Of a DNA stretch of 64,000 nucleotides, positions 35,558-45,738 are shown one piece after another. The DNA lies in NCBI RefSeq assembly GCF_003583765.1, contig NZ_QXQA01000014.1, forward strand, positions 1 to 64,000. The letters run 5' to 3'. The notes under the pieces are model-generated. The model was given only the letters and a program-made list of their open reading frames with translations, made no database searches and was not told where the DNA came from. Made by a program: the position numbers and the translations under genes. The DNA comes from Paenibacillus nanensis (GTDB taxonomy: Bacteria > Bacillota > Bacilli > Paenibacillales > Paenibacillaceae). Each line of letters begins with the position of its first letter. Position 1 is the first letter of the stretch.

Positions 35558-37291
35558 ATGAAAAAATGGCTATCACTGCTGTTGACGTTGTCCTTTGCGG
35601 TTGCAATCGCAGCATGCTCGGGCGGCAACGGCAACAACGAACCGGCGCCAAGCAGCTCGGCTAACTCGGGAAGCAATAACAGCGCTTCCGAGGCTCCAAG
35701 CGGCGATAACGGTTTCGTAGACGGCAAATACACGACGCCGATCACGCTGACGACCGTATGGGGTCTTAACGAAAACGCGGCAATCTTCAAGGAAGGCGAA
35801 AGCATTGAAGATAACGTGCTCTCCCGCACGATCAAAGAACGCCTCGGCATTGAAGTGAAATACAATTGGGTAGTAACGAATACGAATGACGCTTATAAAA
35901 CAAAGCTGCGCCTGATGCTTTCTTCGGGCGAAAAAATGCCGGACGTCGTCGTATACCGCGGCGACTTGGAAACGGTTAACATGCTGATCGACTCCGGCCA
36001 GTTCATGCCGGTCGGGGATCTCGTCGACCAATACGCGAATGAGACTTACAAGAAAGGTCTCGAGCTGGACCCGGCAATTTGGTTGCCGATTACCCGCGAC
36101 GGGCAAAAAATGGCGCTGCCGATTCTGGACTACGCGTACAACGGCGACCATGTCATGTGGGTACGTCAAGACTGGCTGGATAACGTAGGTCTTGAGGCGC
36201 CTAAAACGATTGCCGAAATGGAAGCGGTAATGGACGCTTTCGTTAACGGCGACCCGGACAAGGACGGTCAAAAGAATACAATCGGTCTGGCTACGGGCTT
36301 TAAAAACGGCTTTAACAACTGGATGACGGACATCGGCTTCTTATTCGGAGCGCACGGCACAATGCCAGGTCAATGGAATTTGACGGCAGACGGCAAGCTG
36401 GAGCACGGGTCGATTAACCCTGCTGCCAAAGACGCGCTGGCTAAGCTGAAGGAATGGATGGACAAAGGCTACATTTCGCAGGATGCCGCACTGTTCGACG
36501 AAACAACGGGCTCCGAGCTGTTCACGAAAGGCGAAGCAGGTATTATTTTTGGACCAAACTGGCTGCCGGCATGGCCGTTCCCGGATCTGCAAGCCAACGT
36601 TCCAGGCGCGACTTTCAAAGCGTATCCGGTTCCTGCAGGCAACGACGGCAAAATCGGTTCCGCAGGCGGCAACCCGCCGTCCAACGGTTATATCTTCATC
36701 AACAAAGATTCCAAGCATCCGGAAGCGATTCTGCACTACTACAACTGGTTCTTCGATAACACGGCGAATCCGCAGCCAGGCAGCGAATTCGCGAACGGCT
36801 TCGCGGAAGGCTATGACTACGCGCTTCTCCCTGACGGCACGCTGACGGCAGACGCGAAGAAATATCCGGAGCTGTTCCCTGGTCTGAAGGAGCAAACGGC
36901 GCCGCCGCTGTTCTACTCGCTCACGTACGAAGGCGCGCGCATTCCGACCTTGTATGCGGATACGCATGTGAAGCTGGCAAGCGGCGCAGCGCCGGAAACG
37001 CCGTACGAGAAGCAAGAGTTTAATACGCGTACCAAAGAAAACATCGACGCGATGAAGGTCGTTGTGGATCAGAAGGATATCCGCATGAAGAACTACTACA
37101 TGGGACCGCTGACCGAAACGATGCAAAGCAAAAACGAATTGCTCAACAAGCTGCTGAACGAAACCTACAGCAAAATCGTGTATGGACAACAGCCTTTGGA
37201 TTCCTTCGACACGATGGTCGATAACTGGCTGAAATCCGGCGGCGAGCAAATTACGAAAGAAGTTAACGAATGGTACGAAAAAGCTAAATAA
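35558..37291 (+). CDS. Extracellular sugar-binding lipoprotein
   Basis: This 577-residue solute-binding protein has a lipoprotein signal with lipid-accepting C20 (AIAACSGG) and a Ser/Asn-rich linker. A large two-lobed binding domain of the family paired with LplB/YtcP permeases follows. It captures oligosaccharides outside the membrane. Next to a GH16 glucanase, the ligand is likely a beta-1,3- or mixed beta-glucan fragment (inference). GGGGG upstream of the ATG serves as SD. Confidence 0.93.
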   Translation: MKKWLSLLLTLSFAVAIAACSGGNGNNEPAPSSSANSGSNNSASEAPSGDNGFVDGKYTTPITLTTVWGLNENAAIFKEGESIEDNVLSRTIKERLGIEVKYNWVVTNTNDAYKTKLRLMLSSGEKMPDVVVYRGDLETVNMLIDSGQFMPVGDLVDQYANETYKKGLELDPAIWLPITRDGQKMALPILDYAYNGDHVMWVRQDWLDNVGLEAPKTIAEMEAVMDAFVNGDPDKDGQKNTIGLATGFKNGFNNWMTDIGFLFGAHGTMPGQWNLTADGKLEHGSINPAAKDALAKLKEWMDKGYISQDAALFDETTGSELFTKGEAGIIFGPNWLPAWPFPDLQANVPGATFKAYPVPAGNDGKIGSAGGNPPSNGYIFINKDSKHPEAILHYYNWFFDNTANPQPGSEFANGFAEGYDYALLPDGTLTADAKKYPELFPGLKEQTAPPLFYSLTYEGARIPTLYADTHVKLASGAAPETPYEKQEFNTRTKENIDAMKVVVDQKDIRMKNYYMGPLTETMQSKNELLNKLLNETYSKIVYGQQPLDSFDTMVDNWLKSGGEQITKEVNEWYEKAK

Positions 37292-37305
37292 AGGCTAAAC
37301 GGTTT

Positions 37306-37363
37306 AACGGCCTGCCAACTGAAAGTTTCAACATTGGACTCTAAGAGGCGGGCCGTTTTTTTT
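37306..37363 (+). terminator. ABC transporter operon terminator
   Basis: AACGGCCTGCC pairs with GGCGGGCCGTT (one G-U pair) over a 30-base loop, followed by TTTTTT. Confidence 0.85.
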
Positions 37364-37368
37364 ATGCC

Positions 37369-37386
37369 AATGTAAACGATTACATT
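37369..37386. promoter_or_regulatory. CcpA-type cre site upstream of the glucanase
   Basis: TGTAAACGATTACA (37371-37384) fits the cre consensus TGWAANCGNTNWCA at every position. It lies in a perfect dyad AATGTAA-ACGA-TTACATT, 49 bases before the start codon. Carbon catabolite repression of the glucanase is expected. Confidence 0.85.
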
Positions 37387-37434
37387 CGATAAAAGTCGAC
37401 AGCTTTCATAAATGGAAGGGAGAGTTCTGCACGT

Positions 37435-40400
37435 ATGATGAAAAAAAGGTTATCCGCGATACTGGTCGCATCGATGCTGTTTTCCATGATGCCAGGCTGG
37501 GCGAATGGCGCGGCTGCAAATGCCTCAAGCACGGCCGCGAGCGTCGCGGAAGAAAGCCATTGGGGCATAGAGACGATGAAGGATTGGGTTGAAAAAGGGC
37601 TAATGGCCGGTTATCCGGACGGATCGCTTAGGCCGAATGAGCCGGTTACGCGGGCGCAATTCGCTCATTTAATCAACAGCGTATTCCGTTATCCTGCCAG
37701 CGCGGCTCCCGCCTTTTCGGACGTGCCGGAGACGGCTTGGTATTACGCCGATGTTGCGGCGGCGGCGGGCGCCGGCATCATTAACGGTTATCCGGACGGC
37801 CAGTACAAGCCCGGCGCTTATGTCCGCAGACAGGACGCCGCGAAAATGGTGGCCGGAGCGTTTAAGCTGATGGCCTCGGAAAAGGAGCTGTCGGCCTCTC
37901 CATTATCGCGCTACAAGGACGCGGACGAGGTGCATGCCTATGCCGAGAACGCTCTTGCAAAGCTGACCACTGACGGCAGCATGAACGGCTATCCGGACGG
38001 CACACTAAGGCCGCTTAAACCGGTTACGCGCGCGGAAGCCGTAGCCCTGCTCAGCGAATTGGCAGGCGAGGTCATCCAAGCTCCGGGAACGTATAAAGAT
38101 ATGAAGCTGGACGGCAATCTTGTCGTCAACACGGCAGGCGTGAAGCTGGAAAACGCCGTTGTAAACGGAAATATGTATGTGACGGCAGGCGTCGGAGAAG
38201 GCGATGTGGAGATTGCGGATTCCGAAGTTCTTGGCGCTCTTCACATTAACGGGGGCGGCAGCGAAAGCGTTCATATTCTTAAATCCCGTATCGGCACGTT
38301 GATCGTCAACCGTCTGGAGGGAACCGTAAGGGTCGTTCTTGGCGAGCAGTCTAACGTAACCGAGATGGCGGTAGAGAATAAATCCATAATTGAATTGGAG
38401 GAAGGAGCGTTCGTTAAACTGCTTCGTTTCCTCGAAAGCGCGGAAGGCAGTACGCTGCGGTCCAAGGGCAGCATCGAAGAGATTTTGAATGAGGCGGGAG
38501 TTGAAGTGACTGGAGTTTCTCCGTCGCCGACACCTACGCCAAGCGCGCCGAGCGGTCCGGTTATTACGCCGGCTCCCACGACGACTCCAAGTCCGGGACC
38601 AACCGATCTGCCTGACGCTGACGATTGGAAGCTCGTCTGGAGCGACGAGTTCGATAAATCGGGAGACAATTTGGATCCGAACGGCGTCGATAAGGACAAA
38701 TGGGGCTATCAGCTCGGAACGGGCGCTCAATACGGCTTGGACGGCTGGGGCAATAATGAGCAGCAATATTACCGTTCCGAGAATATTGCCGTGGAGAACG
38801 GAATGTTAACGATTACCGCCAGGAAAGAGGCGCATGAAGGAAAGTCGTACACATCCGGCAGGTTGTTTACGGAGCCGACGTTCTCCCAAACCTATGGCAA
38901 ATTCGAAGCCCGCATCAAGCTTCCCGAAGGCGAAGGTCTATGGCCCGCATTTTGGATGATGCCGAAGGACAGCGCATATGGCGCCTGGGCAGCATCCGGC
39001 GAGCTGGACATTATGGAAGCAAGGGGCCGTTTGCCGGAAGAGGTCGGCGGAACGATCCACTTCGGCAGAAATTGGCCAAACAATAAAGCGACCGGCGATG
39101 TGTACCGCTTCGAGGAAGGCGAAAATATTACAGACTTCCACGTGTACGGCGTAGAGTGGGAGCCGGGTGAAATTCGGTGGTATGTGGACGGCGAGCTGTA
39201 CCAGACCATCAATAATTGGGATAGCTGGGGCGCGGGGCAGCCTGCGAAATACGCTTATCCGGCACCGTTCGATAAGCCTTTCTATATGATTTTGAACTTG
39301 GCGGTAGGCGGCAACTACGACGGCGGCAGATTGCCGAAAGATTCCGATCTTCCGGCCGAAATGGTTGTCGATTACGTCCGCGTCTACGAGCTTGACGGCC
39401 AGCCTTACCGTACGCCGGTCGAGCCGGTTATAGACGCGGAGCCGTATCCGGCGGATTATAAAGAGCCGATAAATGGCAGCTTTGTTTATGACACTTCGTT
39501 CCAGCAGCCCGTTGCGGATATTACGACAGCAGGGGCTTTGAATGAGGACTACTGGAACTTCGTCCGCGTACCGGATTTCGGGGGAGCGGGTGAAGACAGC
39601 ATCGACGTAATCGATGGGACGCGTTACTTTAAAGCCGATATTACAAACGGCGGAAACGCGGCGCACGCCGTGCAGCTGATCCAGAACGTGACACTTGGCA
39701 AAGGCAGATGGTATAAACTCAGCTTTGACGCCAAATCGAACGCGAATCGTGCGATGACCGTTAAGCTTGGCGGCGGAGAAAGCCGCGGATGGTCCGTCTA
39801 CTCGGACAGTCTTCAGGCGAATCTTTCGAGCGAGCTGCAAAGCTATGAAATGACGTTCCAAATGGCAAGCGAAACCGACACGCTGGCTCGCCTCGAATTT
39901 AACATGGGTCTCAGCACGCAGCCGGTATGGATCGGCAGCGTGCGCCTTGAAGAAACGACGGCGCCGGATCCTTATGCCGAAAATGTCGATAAAGAGCCGC
40001 TTGAAGACGGCAACCATGTTTATAACGGAAGCTTTGACCTCGGTTACATGCACCGGATGACATACTGGCAGCTGCAAAACGAAGGCGACGCTTCATCGCA
40101 AGGGTCAGTAGACCAAGATGATAGGGAGCTTAAAGTTGCCGTTTCATCGCCAGGCTCATCCGCAAGCGATATTGCGCTGGTGCAAAAGGGACTTACGCTG
40201 GTTGACGGCAATGAATACCGATTGACCTTTAAAGCAAGAGCGTCCGGGGAAAAAACGATCGCGGCGGAGCTGCGCAAGCAGGACGGATCGGTCTATGCTG
40301 AAGCGAAGTCGGTAACGATCGGCACGGAGATGGAAGAACACGCCTTGACGTTCTGGGTTGAAGGCGGCGAAGGGGCATCCAGCCAGCTGGCGTTCCTCTT

Positions 40401-43400
40401 AGGCGGCGCAAACGGCGATGTCTATGTGGATGATGTGCGGCTCGTGCGCACAACCGACAACAATATCGGGGAGCTGCCGCTGTCGGATCAATTCCCGCTT
40501 AAAAACGGCGATTTCTCGAACGGCAAAACGAGCTGGAGCGAGCATGTTCAAGGCCGGTACGACGGCTGGGACCAAGTGACCGGCTTCAGCGTTCAGGACG
40601 AAGCGATGGTCGGCCATATTTCCAGCGTCGGCAACAATCCATGGGATGTCATGCTGATGCAGACGGACTTTGCGCTCAAGAAAGGCCAAACCTATGTCAT
40701 TAGCTTGGATGCGAAAGCTTCGTTAAACCGGGAGACGGAAATCGTGCTCGATATAAATAACGGCGCGACAAGACTATTATCGAAACGCGAGGCGTTAACG
40801 GAGAATTGGAAAACCTTCAACTACGAGCTTGAAGTAACGGCGGACGCGACGGCTTCCTTTAAAATGCTGCTTGGCAAACTGGCGGATGCTGCTTCGATTA
40901 CCGTCCCGCATCAGGTTTGGGTCGATAATGTGAAGGTGGAAGTCAAGGATGCGAGGAAGGACGCGTTCTTGGCGGTCAATGGCTATTTCGACAACGGCAT
41001 GACGGATTGGCTGACTCACGTGCAAGGAGTATACGACGGGCCGTCCAGAGCGGTGTTCGCTGAAGAAAACGGCGGGCTTCGCGCATCCGTTCAGCACCCG
41101 GGCGTAAATCCTTGGGACATTGTGCTCTCCCAGCCCGCAGTAAATCTGAAGAAGGGCCAGACGTATATCGTATCGTTTGTGGCGAGGGCCGCGACGCCTC
41201 GTTCCATGGATCTGTCGGCCGAAAATACAGCCTATTTCCGCTATTTGGATAAAAGGCTGAAGGTTGAGGACTATACGCAGGCCTACAGCTTCGAGTTTAC
41301 GATGCCGAAGGATGATTCGGTCAGCCTGAAGTTTTTGTTCGGCAAGCTGCCGGACGATGCAGAAGCGGCCAACGACATTTTTATCGACAACGTTCGGTTC
41401 GAGCTGAAAGGCGCGCAGGAGGCGACGGGGGAGAAGACGCGAGCCGGCCATAACATTGGCCTGACTGCGCCTCCAGTCGTCTCGCCGGACGCAAGCAATA
41501 ACGTCGTGGGCGGGGAGATCGTGCTGACGTTCGCGCCAAACGCGGCATGGGCAGCCGGCATCAATAAGGTTTTTGTGAATGATATCTTATTAACTGCGGA
41601 CCAATACGAGGCTGCTTCCACGCAGCTGTCGATAGACGGCGAGGTGTTCGGCGAGGCGGGGACCTACACGATTACGATCCGGGCGGCAGGCTTCGAGCCT
41701 GCCGCGGTGACGCAGGAGATCGTAACCGAGTCGATGTGGACTTTAGTATGGAACGATGAATTCGACGGTTCGGGCGTTAGGCTTGACACGAACGGGGTCG
41801 ACCTCGAAAAATGGGCTTATCAGGAAGGCACCGGCGTCGAGTATGGCGTAGCCAACTGGGGCAATAACGAGCTCCAATATTACTCGAAAAACAATATATC
41901 GGTCGAAGACGGAAAACTCGTCATCGAAGCGAAAAACGAAAGCATGGGCGGCAAAGCGTATACGTCCGGCCGCTTGTGGACATCGCCGACCTTCGCTAAA
42001 AAATACGGAAAATTTGAGGCGAGAATGAAGCTGCCGGCCGGAACGGGCTTATGGCCCGCGTTCTGGCTGATGCCGAAGGATTCCGAATACGGCGGATGGG
42101 CCTCTTCCGGCGAGATCGATATTATGGAAGCGCGCGGAAGACTTCCGCACGAGGTGGACGGTACAATCCATTATGTGAAAAACTCTCCGAATAATAAATT
42201 GACAGGCTCCAGCTACGAGTTCCCGGAAGGACAGGACTTTACGGCTTATCATACGTATTCCGTGGAATGGGAGCCCGGCGAGCTGAGATGGTATGTGGAC
42301 GGCAATCTGTATCAGACGATTAACGACTGGCATAGCTGGGGAGCGGGCCAGCCGGACAAATACGCTTTTCCCGCGCCTTTTGACAAGGAGTTCTACATCA
42401 TCATGAATCTGGCTGTCGGCGGCAATTACGACGGCGGACGCGCGCCCGACCCGGGCGTAATCCCGGCGGCAATGGAAGTCGATTATGTTCGCGTATACGA
42501 GTTGACCGGGCGCGAGTATAAGGAGCCGGTCGAGCCGGTTCTTGTAAAAGACGATTTTCCGCAGGACGGCAAGCCGCCTGTTAACGGCAGTCTAATCTAT
42601 GATGCGGGTTACGCGGAGGGCATTACGGATGTAACGGCAGCCGCTCCGGATATGAATATGACGTATTGGAACTTCCTCCATGACAATGAGTTTGGCGGGA
42701 AAGGTTCGGCATCCGTCGAGACGATTGACGGCGGCACCTTTGCCAAGTTCTCGTTGACCGAAGGGGGGAACGCGGTTCACGCGCTGCAGCTTATTCAATA
42801 TTTGACGCTGACCAAAGGCCATTATTACAAGCTTACTTTCGACGCGAAAGCGGAAGCGAGCCGCGGCATGAGCGTCAAATTCGGCGGCGACGCCAGCAGC
42901 AACTGGGCGATTTATTCGGATAACTTCAATGTCGCGCTGAAGGAATCGCTCGAATCCTATGAGTTCCGCTTCCAGATGACGGGCAGCACGAACCCGCTGG
43001 CGCGGTTAGAATTCAACATGGGTCAAAATATTAGCGACGTATGGATCGGCAACGTAAAGGTTGAAGAGATCGATATGCTCAGCTCGCCGGATGATCCGAA
43101 GTCCCCGCTTAATAACGGTAACCACGTTTACAACGGGGCCTTCGATTTAGGCACGATGGACCGGATGAAATATTGGCATGTCGATGCGGCGGAAGGAGCT
43201 GCGGTAACGGCGGCCGTCGATCCGGATGAGCGCTGGCTGACGGCGGACGTGACATCCGGCGGAGCAGGCGTCGGCGATATAACGCTGACGCAGAAGGGTA
43301 TTCAATTGCTGCAAAGCGACACGTACCAGCTAAGCTTTGACGCATGGAGCGAAGCCGGGCGCTCGATGGCCGTTCGATTGGCGAGTAAAGACGGCGGTAC

Positions 43401-45480
43401 CGTATATGCGGGACCTTTTGCGGAAGAGCTCGGTTCAACGAAGGAACGCTACACGCATACGTTTACGATGCCGGAGGGCGTTACGGATCCGGAAGCGCAG
43501 CTGCAGGTGCTGCTTGGCGGCGCGACGGGAGACGTTCAGCTTGACAATGTGGAGCTGATCCGCACATCGAACCGTAACGTTGACTACACGGGCGTTGACT
43601 TGTACCCGGTGAAAAACGGCGATTTTTATTTCGGCTTAAATGGCTGGGAGCCGTTCACGCAAGTCGGAGCGGCGGCTTTCGGCATGGAGGACGGAGCGGC
43701 AAGAGTTCATGTCACGAATGTAGGCACGGAAGGCTGGAACGTGATGCTGAACCAGTCCAGCCTTCAGTTGACAGGCGGATTGAGTTATGAGCTGGCGTTC
43801 GATGTCCGGTCAAGCGTTGCAAGAGATATTGAGGTATCGATTGAAAACGGCGCTTACGAACGCAGATTTTTCTCGGGATCGCTGGCTGTTACGCCGGAGA
43901 CGAAGCGGTATACCTTTGTGTTCCGCATGCCGATCGACGAAACAACGGCGCTCAAATTTATGATGGGCAAGACGCCGAACAGCGTTTCGGCTGCTCACGA
44001 TATTTTCGTCGATAACGTAACGCTTAGCGTGCAATACGCGCCGGCATTACGTCCTGCGACCGTTATTCCTGACGAAGACGGCAACTTCGCGGGAGCGGAT
44101 GCCGAGCTGGCTTATTCGCCACATGAGGCTTGGGCAAGCGCAATTTCAGGGGTTCTGGTCAATGATATCGAATTGGCGGCTGACGATTATACGGTCAATG
44201 ATGGGCATATCACGATCGCTGGAACGGTTTTTCCGCAAGAAGGCATTTATGCGATTGTGATTAAAGCGGACGCGTACGCGGACGTAACGGTCCGTCAAGA
44301 GATGCTGGCTGCCGACGGCAACCTTGTGCTGAACGGCGATATGACTCAAGGACTGGCTAGCTGGGAGACATGGGAAGGCGAAGGCGGCGATTCGACGGTT
44401 ACTGCGGAGAACGGAGCGGCCAAAGCCGTCATTCATTGGCATGGCGGTATGCACCCGCAGTGGAATGTGCCAATCAGCTGGTCGACGCAGCTGAATCAAT
44501 CCGGCATCGAGCTTAAAGCAGGCAGGATGTATGAGCTTAGCTTCAACGCTTGGAGCACCGCCGACCGCCCGATTGCGGTCGAGCTTGGCGGCTATAACGG
44601 AGCTGCGCAGGTTCTGTTCAACTTAAGCTCGAACAGCGAAGCCGCGCATAAAACCGTGCTTCGTCCCGGCGGCGACATCACGCTTGCGCTGAAGTTTCTG
44701 CTCGGCAATGTCGTCAATGGCGATCTGAAGACGCCGGACGCGGAGCACGCCGTCTTTATCGATAACGTTGCGATTCGCGAAGTCGCCGCGCCTCCAGCCC
44801 TGACGGCCGACGCGAGCGAGAATAAGGTTGGCCAGAGCATAACGGTCACATTCCCGGATTCGGAGACGTGGCGTTCTTCGGTCCAATCCATCCGCGTCAA
44901 TGGAACGCCGGTCAGCTCGGACCTGTACATCCTTGAAGCAGGCCGTCTGACGCTTGATGCAAGCGTATTTCCGTCCAAAGGAACGTACGCGATCGCTATA
45001 GAGGCGACGGGATACGGGCTGAACGAAGTGACGCAGGAAGTGAAGACGGCCGCTGCTAATATCGCGCTGAACCGATCTGCGGACGCCTCTACCGGCAAAG
45101 CTTCGGCCGGTCTAGCCTTTGATGGGAATACGGGAACAAGATGGGAATCCGAGTTCGCCGACCCGCAATGGCTGACGGTTGACCTCGGCGGCTTGTATGA
45201 ACTGGAGGAAGCCGTTCTTCGTTGGGAAGGCGCGTTCGCGAAAAATTACAAGCTGCAAGTCTCCACTGCATCGGTGCCGGGTGAAAGCGATTGGGTTGAT
45301 GTCCACGCCGACGCGAACGGGAACGGCGGAATCGATACGATTGCGCTGAATGGAGCGGATGCCCGCCACATTCGAATATGGGGTGCGGAGCGCGGCACGC
45401 CGTACGGCTACTCCTTGTGGGAGGTTGAAGTGTACGGCACGCTGATCGAAGCAGGCGGGGCGGACGGTTCGGGAGAATGA
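37435..45480 (+). CDS. Giant S-layer-anchored protein with two GH16 beta-glucanase domains
   Basis: This 2681-residue secreted protein has a signal peptide (about 1-26), three SLH domains (about 42-209) for wall-polymer anchoring, a beta-strand repeat region (216-350) and a Pro/Thr linker (360-397). GH16 domain A (398-655) has catalytic E523-L-D525-I-M-E528. Four CBM4/9-like modules (677-1325) and a DUF1533-like module (1345-1432) follow. GH16 domain B (1434-1690) has E1560-I-D1562-I-M-E1565. Three more CBM-like modules, DUF1533-like modules (2206-2292, 2456-2538), a further CBM (2296-2450) and a C-terminal F5/8 discoidin/CBM32 module (2541-2672) end the protein. Both GH16 sites are intact. 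The EIDIME-type motif with the preceding WPAFWMMP fits laminarinase or lichenase. Confidence 0.92.
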   Translation: MMKKRLSAILVASMLFSMMPGWANGAAANASSTAASVAEESHWGIETMKDWVEKGLMAGYPDGSLRPNEPVTRAQFAHLINSVFRYPASAAPAFSDVPETAWYYADVAAAAGAGIINGYPDGQYKPGAYVRRQDAAKMVAGAFKLMASEKELSASPLSRYKDADEVHAYAENALAKLTTDGSMNGYPDGTLRPLKPVTRAEAVALLSELAGEVIQAPGTYKDMKLDGNLVVNTAGVKLENAVVNGNMYVTAGVGEGDVEIADSEVLGALHINGGGSESVHILKSRIGTLIVNRLEGTVRVVLGEQSNVTEMAVENKSIIELEEGAFVKLLRFLESAEGSTLRSKGSIEEILNEAGVEVTGVSPSPTPTPSAPSGPVITPAPTTTPSPGPTDLPDADDWKLVWSDEFDKSGDNLDPNGVDKDKWGYQLGTGAQYGLDGWGNNEQQYYRSENIAVENGMLTITARKEAHEGKSYTSGRLFTEPTFSQTYGKFEARIKLPEGEGLWPAFWMMPKDSAYGAWAASGELDIMEARGRLPEEVGGTIHFGRNWPNNKATGDVYRFEEGENITDFHVYGVEWEPGEIRWYVDGELYQTINNWDSWGAGQPAKYAYPAPFDKPFYMILNLAVGGNYDGGRLPKDSDLPAEMVVDYVRVYELDGQPYRTPVEPVIDAEPYPADYKEPINGSFVYDTSFQQPVADITTAGALNEDYWNFVRVPDFGGAGEDSIDVIDGTRYFKADITNGGNAAHAVQLIQNVTLGKGRWYKLSFDAKSNANRAMTVKLGGGESRGWSVYSDSLQANLSSELQSYEMTFQMASETDTLARLEFNMGLSTQPVWIGSVRLEETTAPDPYAENVDKEPLEDGNHVYNGSFDLGYMHRMTYWQLQNEGDASSQGSVDQDDRELKVAVSSPGSSASDIALVQKGLTLVDGNEYRLTFKARASGEKTIAAELRKQDGSVYAEAKSVTIGTEMEEHALTFWVEGGEGASSQLAFLLGGANGDVYVDDVRLVRTTDNNIGELPLSDQFPLKNGDFSNGKTSWSEHVQGRYDGWDQVTGFSVQDEAMVGHISSVGNNPWDVMLMQTDFALKKGQTYVISLDAKASLNRETEIVLDINNGATRLLSKREALTENWKTFNYELEVTADATASFKMLLGKLADAASITVPHQVWVDNVKVEVKDARKDAFLAVNGYFDNGMTDWLTHVQGVYDGPSRAVFAEENGGLRASVQHPGVNPWDIVLSQPAVNLKKGQTYIVSFVARAATPRSMDLSAENTAYFRYLDKRLKVEDYTQAYSFEFTMPKDDSVSLKFLFGKLPDDAEAANDIFIDNVRFELKGAQEATGEKTRAGHNIGLTAPPVVSPDASNNVVGGEIVLTFAPNAAWAAGINKVFVNDILLTADQYEAASTQLSIDGEVFGEAGTYTITIRAAGFEPAAVTQEIVTESMWTLVWNDEFDGSGVRLDTNGVDLEKWAYQEGTGVEYGVANWGNNELQYYSKNNISVEDGKLVIEAKNESMGGKAYTSGRLWTSPTFAKKYGKFEARMKLPAGTGLWPAFWLMPKDSEYGGWASSGEIDIMEARGRLPHEVDGTIHYVKNSPNNKLTGSSYEFPEGQDFTAYHTYSVEWEPGELRWYVDGNLYQTINDWHSWGAGQPDKYAFPAPFDKEFYIIMNLAVGGNYDGGRAPDPGVIPAAMEVDYVRVYELTGREYKEPVEPVLVKDDFPQDGKPPVNGSLIYDAGYAEGITDVTAAAPDMNMTYWNFLHDNEFGGKGSASVETIDGGTFAKFSLTEGGNAVHALQLIQYLTLTKGHYYKLTFDAKAEASRGMSVKFGGDASSNWAIYSDNFNVALKESLESYEFRFQMTGSTNPLARLEFNMGQNISDVWIGNVKVEEIDMLSSPDDPKSPLNNGNHVYNGAFDLGTMDRMKYWHVDAAEGAAVTAAVDPDERWLTADVTSGGAGVGDITLTQKGIQLLQSDTYQLSFDAWSEAGRSMAVRLASKDGGTVYAGPFAEELGSTKERYTHTFTMPEGVTDPEAQLQVLLGGATGDVQLDNVELIRTSNRNVDYTGVDLYPVKNGDFYFGLNGWEPFTQVGAAAFGMEDGAARVHVTNVGTEGWNVMLNQSSLQLTGGLSYELAFDVRSSVARDIEVSIENGAYERRFFSGSLAVTPETKRYTFVFRMPIDETTALKFMMGKTPNSVSAAHDIFVDNVTLSVQYAPALRPATVIPDEDGNFAGADAELAYSPHEAWASAISGVLVNDIELAADDYTVNDGHITIAGTVFPQEGIYAIVIKADAYADVTVRQEMLAADGNLVLNGDMTQGLASWETWEGEGGDSTVTAENGAAKAVIHWHGGMHPQWNVPISWSTQLNQSGIELKAGRMYELSFNAWSTADRPIAVELGGYNGAAQVLFNLSSNSEAAHKTVLRPGGDITLALKFLLGNVVNGDLKTPDAEHAVFIDNVAIREVAAPPALTADASENKVGQSITVTFPDSETWRSSVQSIRVNGTPVSSDLYILEAGRLTLDASVFPSKGTYAIAIEATGYGLNEVTQEVKTAAANIALNRSADASTGKASAGLAFDGNTGTRWESEFADPQWLTVDLGGLYELEEAVLRWEGAFAKNYKLQVSTASVPGESDWVDVHADANGNGGIDTIALNGADARHIRIWGAERGTPYGYSLWEVEVYGTLIEAGGADGSGE

Positions 45481-45528
45481 TTCGGACTCCCAACAGAGAA
45501 TCGTGAAACGATAACAAATAAGCATAGT

Positions 45529-45583
45529 AACAGGCTGTCTACTCCTGTCTTGAAGACGAGGAATAGACGGCCTGTTTTCTTTC
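45529..45583 (+). terminator. Glucanase terminator
   Basis: AACAGGCTGTCTACTCCT pairs with AGGAATAGACGGCCTGTT (two mismatches), followed by TTCTTTCT. Confidence 0.88.
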
Positions 45584-45738
45584 TATAAGGATATTTTATT
45601 TGTTTGTTTAGAACTCATTATAGCGAATTATGCATCCTATATATTGCGTCATATTTAATTATATGTTACATATTAAATGAATTAATACGCACTAATTTCA
45701 TCTTAGTTAGACGAACAAATAGGAGAGGGAGAAGGACA
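45584..45738. other. AT-rich upstream region of glpX
   Basis: This 155-base AT-rich stretch, unlike its GC-rich surroundings, is presumably the glpX promoter region. Several TATAAT-like words occur (for example TATATATT near 45642), so I do not name one. No gene is supported. Confidence 0.4.
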
